This document shows positions 57,496-64,000 of a stretch of 64,000 nucleotides of DNA, piece after piece. The notes beneath the pieces are model-generated. The model searched no databases and was not told the DNA's origin. It was given only the letters and a program-made list of their open reading frames with translations. The position numbers and the translations under genes are program-made. Within the stretch, counting starts at the first letter, position 1. Each line of letters starts with the position of its first letter. The stretch comes from Malania oleifera (taxonomy: Eukaryota > Streptophyta > Magnoliopsida > Santalales > Ximeniaceae), in the NCBI RefSeq assembly GCF_029873635.1, contig NC_080422.1:15587549-15651548 (forward strand). Direction: 5' to 3'.

Positions 57496-59965
57496 TGTGA
57501 CGCCCTGATTTTCATACCAATTTTTTTTTTCCATATAAACAACACATATAACCACATATCGGTCATGTCAATCACTGATATCGTAATACATAATCTGACC
57601 TGAAAGTGGGTACCAGGTATACAATCATACTCATATACACAACCCTAACATCGGAAGTCATTTCATATATATATATATATATACATATCATAGCAAATAC
57701 ACATACTAGAGTATCAACCATCCATAAATATAGGTCTAGCACAAAATTCTAGGGGAAACAAACCTCCCTAACTCAAAATACTCACCCTGTCTACCCAGGG
57801 TATCTGCTCCCTTCAATCTCGGAGCTCTGTCACCAGGCCTATCTTGGTTTCCTAAAATATTTAAATGATTGGGTGAGACACATCTCAGTAAGATGGAATA
57901 AATTATCTACAGTGTGTGGCAGTATGAGATTCATTATATCATGACATATATTTTTTTCAGTAATAATATCTTCTGATAAAATATACCATTTCCACAATCA
58001 TAATCATATAGATATACAACACAAGCTTTCATAAGCTTTAAAATTTCATCTCCAAAACAATACACACGCAACCCATAATTACTAGCGAAGTTCCCGAGAA
58101 TAGGGAAGCTTACCCGCTCATACTAGTAGTTTCCCTCTACCCCGATATCGTTTGTATCCTAACCCGATTAACTTGGGTTCGGGTACAACTGATACTTATC
58201 AGAGCACTCAACTTACTCACTAAGTCCTCAGGCAATGTGTTTTACTTTTCTTTAATTATTTATATTATTAACTCATGCTATTTCATTTCTCATTTCCATT
58301 TTCATATCTAGCTTATGAGTGTCCCCAGTTATCGATACATCTGTGTTTGTACTCATGGCTGTCATGAGGATACCTCTCCACGTCATGCTTCCCCCCATGA
58401 ATAGGGTTGTGCGGCCCGAAGGCTGGACCTAACCGCGGTTGGCCAACCTGGTTAGGTCAAATATCATATCATATCATATATCCTGTGTCTGTAGTACAAT
58501 TGACCGAGCTATAGCCCTAATCCAAACTCAGGAGGAACAACAACTCTACTATATAGCTTAGTCTACTGTCACGCCACATGCTCCACTAGTCCGTGTGGTT
58601 GCATTGTCTCCACTAGCAATGGTACCCTGCTCAATATCGCAATCCATTATTAGGGTTTCCATATCCATCCATTAAGGTTATCACTATCACATACCAACAA
58701 TTATTATGCGGTATTGACATTTCATCAATCACATTTCTGGAATCATATTTCAAAATTTCACACTTCAATTCTCACAATTCAATATTCATATTGTAGAATT
58801 AGCGTTACAATATTCACATTTCTCATTTCCATATTTCAATATCTGTATTGTAGTATTTACATTACAATATTCACATTCTCATATTCTTAATTTCCATATT
58901 CTCATATCAGTATTTACATATCATTATTTTCATTAAATCGTATTTCATCAGTTCAATACTCATTTCATCTCATAAATACATATACATATCTCATTTCACG
59001 TAATTCACATTTCTCAATAAAACATTATCATATCTCATATTCCTTATTTCTCAGAAGATATACATTTTTCAGTACATTTCACTTTCATCATTTTTCTCCA
59101 TTTCAAATCTCATATCTCAATTCACATTTCATAATCTCATATTCTCAGGTTAAATCATTTAACCCAGTTTTAAACATATCTCAATATAAATTATATGTCA
59201 CACAAATTTTATCTGATATTTATAGCATAAATAAATTTAAGGTAAAATATCATAATTCCATTTCTCATATTTCTCAACTCATAATTTTTAGAAATAGACT
59301 GCTATAATTTATTCTCCTTACCTAACTTATCGAGACTTCGTTAAAACACCCAATTTCTACGCCCTTAGGCGTTCACAACTCAAAAACTTGCAATTCACAT
59401 TTTTTCCAAATTATTCAACTCGACTCCCATAATAACTTCCATTTAACACTTCCTAGGTTTCGTTTACTCCAAATTAGCTTAAAAACTCTAAAATATATCA
59501 CTTACCCTGGTTTTAGGATAGTGCCCCGAAACGCCAACTTGAAAATCTACTCAGCCTACATTGCAGAGAATCTTCTCAGGAACCCCGGTGGTGGTTCCTG
59601 ATCGTCTAGCTGGCCTTTAACGGAGTCGGAATCGAAGGAAGAAGAAGGGAGCTTTGTAGGGTTTGGGAGTGAGTGAGTGAGAGTGATTTTTATTTGTTAA
59701 ACCAAATGAGCTCGTGGGACTTTGTTATATTCAATACTGTAGACAAAACCGTTGCCGGTTTTCTCTGACCCTCAGAAAACCGTCGCTGGTTTTCTATTTA
59801 ATCGGCCTAGGCTTTATTGTTTACTTGTTACCGCTCCACGGTAAAATCAAAATTGTCGCTGGTCTTTTGTCTCCTCCAGAAAACCGTCGCCGATTTTCTC
59901 CTTTCCCATCAAAAAACCATTTTTCCCTATTTTTTCTTATTATTTTATTTTCTCGGGTCTCTACA
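57496..59965 (-). mobile_element. Family A LTR, copy 5 (solo)
   Basis: Plus-strand ends TGTGACGCCCTG and GGGTCTCTACA; flanks ATACT (57491-57495) and GTACT (59966-59970) match at four of five bases. 2470 bp, non-coding. Shares GGTGAGACACATCTCAGTA, GGTTGTGCGGCC and the GGGTAAGCTTACC-like blocks with the other copies. Orientation minus. A degenerate TATA (AATAAAAATC, about 59695-59686) lies before the palindrome array. The stretch 58730-59120 is a run of CATATTTCA-like words. Confidence 0.85.
59745..59905. promoter_or_regulatory. Palindrome array (AAACCGTCGCCGGTTT type) in family A copy 5
   Basis: Four to five degenerate units: AAAACCGTTGCCGGTTTTC, AAAACCGTCGCTGGTTTTC, AAAATTGTCGCTGGTCTTT, AAAACCGTCGCCGATTTTC. 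It sits where copies 1 and 4 carry the TCGTCGACGA motif. Confidence 0.8.
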
Positions 59966-59970
59966 GTACT

Positions 59971-61050
59971 AATTATACCTCTTCAAATGATTATCAATGT
60001 TGTTTTCAAAGTTTAAATCGAATTTAAATTGACAAAATCAATTACAGAAGTTATTTTCTAAAATTTATTTTTTTTGAAAATTTAATTATTAAATTTTAAA
60101 AAATTCATTTATGATGGAAGGTATTAATTGCAAATTTGATAAGTCAAGTGATTAAATGTAAACATAAACAAATTAGGATTCGCTTAATTTTCATTCATTT
60201 TAATTCTTTCGCCAAGCAAAGAACTCCATACAAAAAATAATTAAAAAGCTAATTTGATGAATTGACCAACATTTTTTAAATATTGAACTAACTTAAAAGA
60301 ATTATTTAAAACTTAATAGTTTAGTTTTGGTTTGGGTGCTTAAAATACAGGGTGATTGAATTATGAGCTACACAATAAGAATTATTCCGCCTCCTTTGAT
60401 AAACCTATAATTTATTTTAAAGCAAAACTTGATCTCAACTATGTAAGCTCAAAGATTTTGTTAAGAGTAGATTACAGAGGCTTGGAGATTATATGGTATT
60501 GTAAATGAGAATTATTTGTGAAAGTGATAGACATCAATTCTTATAAATTCTTTTACTCTCCAATAGTGATAGAAAGGGAATCATGGAGACTAAGGGACTG
60601 TTTGGTAAAATTAAGTATTAAATATTGGACAAAAAATTAAAATATGATTTTGTTAACTAATTGTCAATTGAACTTGAATTGGGTCATCGAACCTAAAATC
60701 TAAATTATTTAAACCATTTGGTATCTAATATATGAATATATGTTGTTTCTCAATTTTAACCTTCACAACACTTTAGAGTGTAAACATTTGATAAAATTAA
60801 GGAGCAACTACATAGGTTAAAATTTTTAATTTAACATTAATAATATCTTCTTGTCATCTATTTAATTAATAACTAGAAATACAAATAATATAATTTATTA
60901 TTATAAAAAATAAAATTTATTATTTTAATTTTTATCACTTGAGTATTGAGTTTTTTGTTATTTTCAATTTTTATTAGAGATACATTGGAAAGAGACCTCT
61001 AAACATGAATAAAAAATATAACCTCATTTGATTCTATTCGGATCCATCTT
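59971..61050. other. AT-rich intergenic DNA
   Basis: No gene or clear repeat recognised; A/T-rich throughout, short frames only. Confidence 0.6.
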
Positions 61051-61054
61051 CAGT

Positions 61055-61195
61055 CCGGACCAACTTGACCGAAAAGTTTAAACCAATTTGGTCTTAGGTC
61101 CAACCATATATATAAGCACTCATCATCCATTCACTTTTTCCAATGTGGGACAAACTCACAAGTAAAATTCTCAACATGCAGAGCAATGCACACAT
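61055..61195. repeat. Dispersed repeat F, copy 1
   Basis: Contains CCAACTTGACCGAAAAGTTT, GGTCTTAGGTCC, ATATATAAGCACTC and CCAATGTGGGACAAACTCAC. A diverged second copy lies in the same orientation at about 62815-62955. Resembles a common dicot dispersed repeat; class not determined. Confidence 0.6.
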
Positions 61196-62814
61196 AGGAC
61201 TAACTATTTAAAATACATCAAAATAAAAGAATAGTAAATAAAAATTGCCCTGTTTTTGACAAAATTACTCTGTTTTTGACTCTAAAAATGCATCAAATTA
61301 GAATTTGATTTTGCGCCAAACATTCCAATTACTGGTTTTTTTTCTTTTGCTTTCCTTTTTCAATGCCAAGGTCGGTGATTTGGGCAAAAACCCACAAAAA
61401 TTTAACGAGTGCAATTTCTTTTTGGGTGATATGACGTCAATTTGGGCGAGATACAGACCCACCCAGCCCATATTATATACCCATTCTTTAACAAATAAAA
61501 AGTATCATAAATTTATTAAAGCACCCACTTTTTTAATTATTCTTTCAAATGCACTCCCTGCTCACTAAAATTAATAATCTCCTTAATCAGCTTTCGGCCA
61601 AGCTTTTCCAAATGACGCCAAGACCAAACCCATTCAGGCAGTTAACCAATCCTATCATTGAACTAAATTATTTGACCTACCATTGGTTACAACCTTTTTG
61701 TGAGCATGCAAATGTCTAATCATGGATCAGCAAAAATTAAAATTTTAATGTTCAATGTAGCTCCCTCTTTGTATCATACAGTTAAAAATAAAATAAGTTC
61801 TATGTAATTCTAAAAATGAGAAAAATAAAAATTTAATAAAATATAAAATCAAAATTTTGTTCATTACTATATATATATATATAGTAAATATTAATAATCA
61901 AAGTTGAAATGGTAAATATTATTAGTCACATCTTCGCTTGATTTGGTGCTGCTTCGAGAGTGTGTGAGGTTGGTTTGAGCTAGAGTTTCAGGTTATAAAA
62001 ATTAAGATCCCCTTTGAAATTTAAAATATATTAGAAGAGAAGAAAGAAAAATATCAAGGAATCCATATTTTAATGTTTGATTATCAAGATAAATGAGAAA
62101 GAAAATAAAAAAAATATCAAACCCATGAACATAATTTTGATTCTACAAATCATTGACATTTAATTTTTCTTAATCTTTAATTGAATTAAAACAAATTTTT
62201 ATTTTTATTAATATTTCATATAGAAAGAAAATATAATAGAAAATGAGTTTTCTCTTCATTTTTATTTCTTTTTTTTTTCTCCGAAACAAAATCCACTGTC
62301 TTTTCTTTTCTTCGATATTTTTTACATTTCAAATGGGACTTACAAATTCTTAAATTTAAATTTTTTTATAAAATTTAAGGGCTGCTGGTATGAACCAGTG
62401 ATGGTGACGGTTGAATTGATGCTAGAGATTTTGAGCCGTTGAAAAAAGATGCTGGCTAGAGGGCTTTCCATTTGGTGAACATTTTTCTTTTTCACCTTCA
62501 CTTTTGGTCCATGTTTATTCGCTTTGTAAAAATTCTCTGTTCTGTTCTATGCTCAGCTTATCATGAATTCAACTGTGAGTGTGGTGGGAGTGGTGAGGCT
62601 CAATTCTTATTCTGCTTTACTTCTGAATTTCAACTTGGAGGAAACATAACCCTAGGTTTAATTTAACCCCAAAAGAAAAAGATGACGCAAAGAGCCACTA
62701 TATTTCTTGGGCTATCCTAGAGTTTTATGGTATCCTAGAGGTTAGAAATATATATATATAAAATAAAGTAATGAATTTGGGCGAGTTCTATGGTATTATT
62801 CTGGAGTATATGAG
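61196..62814. other. Non-coding sequence between the F repeats
   Basis: AT-rich; (AT)n at 61868-61883. Open stretches at 61305-61568 and 62472-62666 have no recognisable family and poor coding character. Confidence 0.5.
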
Positions 62815-62955
62815 TGGACTTGATAGACATGGGTGAACACCAACTTGACTCAAAAGTTTAAATCCTATTGGATCTTAGAGCCCACTCAATTTTTTCTAGT
62901 GTGAAACCAACTTACAAGTGAAATTCTCAACATATAGCACATCGTATAAAGAAGT
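62815..62955. repeat. Dispersed repeat F, copy 2
   Basis: CCAACTTGACTCAAAAGTTT, GATCTTAGAGCCCACTCAA and GTGAAATTCTCAACAT align with copy 1 in the same orientation, with gaps. Confidence 0.55.
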
Positions 62956-64000
62956 TAAAATAAACTAATCCAATCCTTTATAGAAAGCATACTTACTAAG
63001 ATTGGGGTGTGTAAGAACAATTGTCCTTAAAATCTAACTCACATATCCTTTGAGAATATTGCTTGTTTGATAAGGTTATATGTGCAAAGAGGGTAGTTGT
63101 ACACTATTGATCTCCAGGATTACTAATTACGATTGATAGATTTGTGAGACTCGTCAAAATTAAAGAATAAGATGAGTTATCAAACAAGCTTCCACCCAAT
63201 TCAAAGAGTTCAATGAGATCTCTCTATTTATGAGTCTACTTAGTATTCTTGCTGTTTTCTATTTTTATTTCTTTATAATAATAAAAAATATTATAAAAAC
63301 ACGTTTATTTCTATTGTCAGTTTTTTATTTTTATTGCCATTTTGAGTTGTTTGCCAAAAACCTAAAAATTAGACTTTATAGTTTTCAATTATTTTGACAG
63401 CCTGTTGTCAGAAATTTTGATATTCAAAAAAATTCTTTTTATATTAACTTATTTATTTTATATACTTTTAAATTAAAATAAAAATTAAACGATCATATGA
63501 ATTTAAATAATAAGGCAATTACAGAACACTTTTACTATTTTACAATTGTTATGTCTAATAAAATTTTCACTATAAAGTAAAATTTGAAAAAAAAATAATT
63601 AGCAAAATAATTATAATAAATTTTATTTTTATTATAGTATTTTTTTAATGTGTATTATTTCTAATTTTATTATTTTAATCATATTTTTATAATATTTTGA
63701 TTTAAAGATGGAAATGAGATTTTTTTTCATTATATTTTTAATTTATATTAATTTTATAAATATTAATCAAACAAGTGATTGATTCTTAATTTTTATTTTT
63801 TATTTTTTAATTTTAATTTTTCTAATTTTTAACAGTAATATCATATCTGCCCGTCTGCAAGGTGGACTATTTTGGTCATGAGTTGACTAGGCTTTAGTTG
63901 ATGAGGTCTGCACCACGGGGCCAACCCCTCTAGCCAACAGACCTACTTTTGAATTTTGACTAGCCAGCATATCCGCATATGCTATATTGTGCCACTCACT
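62956..64000. other. AT-rich intergenic DNA
   Basis: Nothing coding is seen. The last 170 bp (from about 63840) turn GC-richer (GGGGCCAACCCCTC) and may mark the edge of another repeat. Confidence 0.5.

Overview
The window is plant nuclear DNA, almost certainly from a eudicot. It is AT-rich, its one clear host gene is split by 12 introns, and it carries the usual angiosperm repeats (Tekay-type chromovirus, Athila/Tat-type gypsy, copia, RTE and L1 LINEs, hAT, CACTA, SINE). I cannot name the species. Nothing bacterial, organellar or viral is visible.

Genes. (1) A complete group-3 sulfate-transporter gene of the SULTR3;3 type lies on the minus strand at 9073-13330. Thirteen exons give 660 codons, with a TATA box just upstream and a tandemly triplicated 3' flank. 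(2) A possible last exon of an unrecognised gene on the plus strand (7499-7712) converges on it. (3) A single-exon WUSCHEL-type (WOX-like) homeobox reading frame of 230 residues lies on the minus strand at 28619-29311, with its own TATA box, inside an LTR-retrotransposon array. (4) A broken PPR gene (about 54560-55225) ends at a Tat-type LTR.

Layout. 1-6.1 kb: decayed copia element into which a hAT element has jumped (8-bp target duplication), itself carrying an RTE LINE. 6.6-7.1 kb: small TIR element. 7.5-13.4 kb: gene island. 13.8-25.1 kb: local duplications, L1 tail, CACTA end and two LTR copies (family A), one split by an LTR of family B and one by a hAT. 25.95-40.73 kb: three Tekay-type LTRs enclosing two internal regions, one with near-complete gag-pol and one in which almost all gag-pol is replaced by the WOX-like gene, an 80-bp repeat array and a SINE. 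40.7-46.6 kb: Athila-type gag/PBS/LTR piece, then a third family A copy split by a second family B element. 46.9-49.9 kb: an L1 LINE split by a fourth family A copy. 49.9-52.4 kb: Tat-type LTR with long repeat arrays. 54.5-55.7 kb: PPR remnant and second Tat-type LTR piece. 57.5-60 kb: fifth family A copy. The rest is AT-rich sequence without recognisable genes.

The two signals most worth following are these. First, the WOX-like gene sits in the internal region of a Tekay-type element, in element orientation, between preserved 5' (PBS, gag start) and 3' (PPT) element ends. Second, LTRs of several unrelated families carry, directly upstream of their TATA boxes, arrays of short palindromic motifs whose sequence differs between families and even between copies of one family (GTCGAC-, GGGTGCCC-, TCGTCGACGA-, CCGTCGCCGG-, GGGCCC- and CTCATGAG-type). 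All reading frames, splice sites and boundaries were read by eye; no alignment or search was run.
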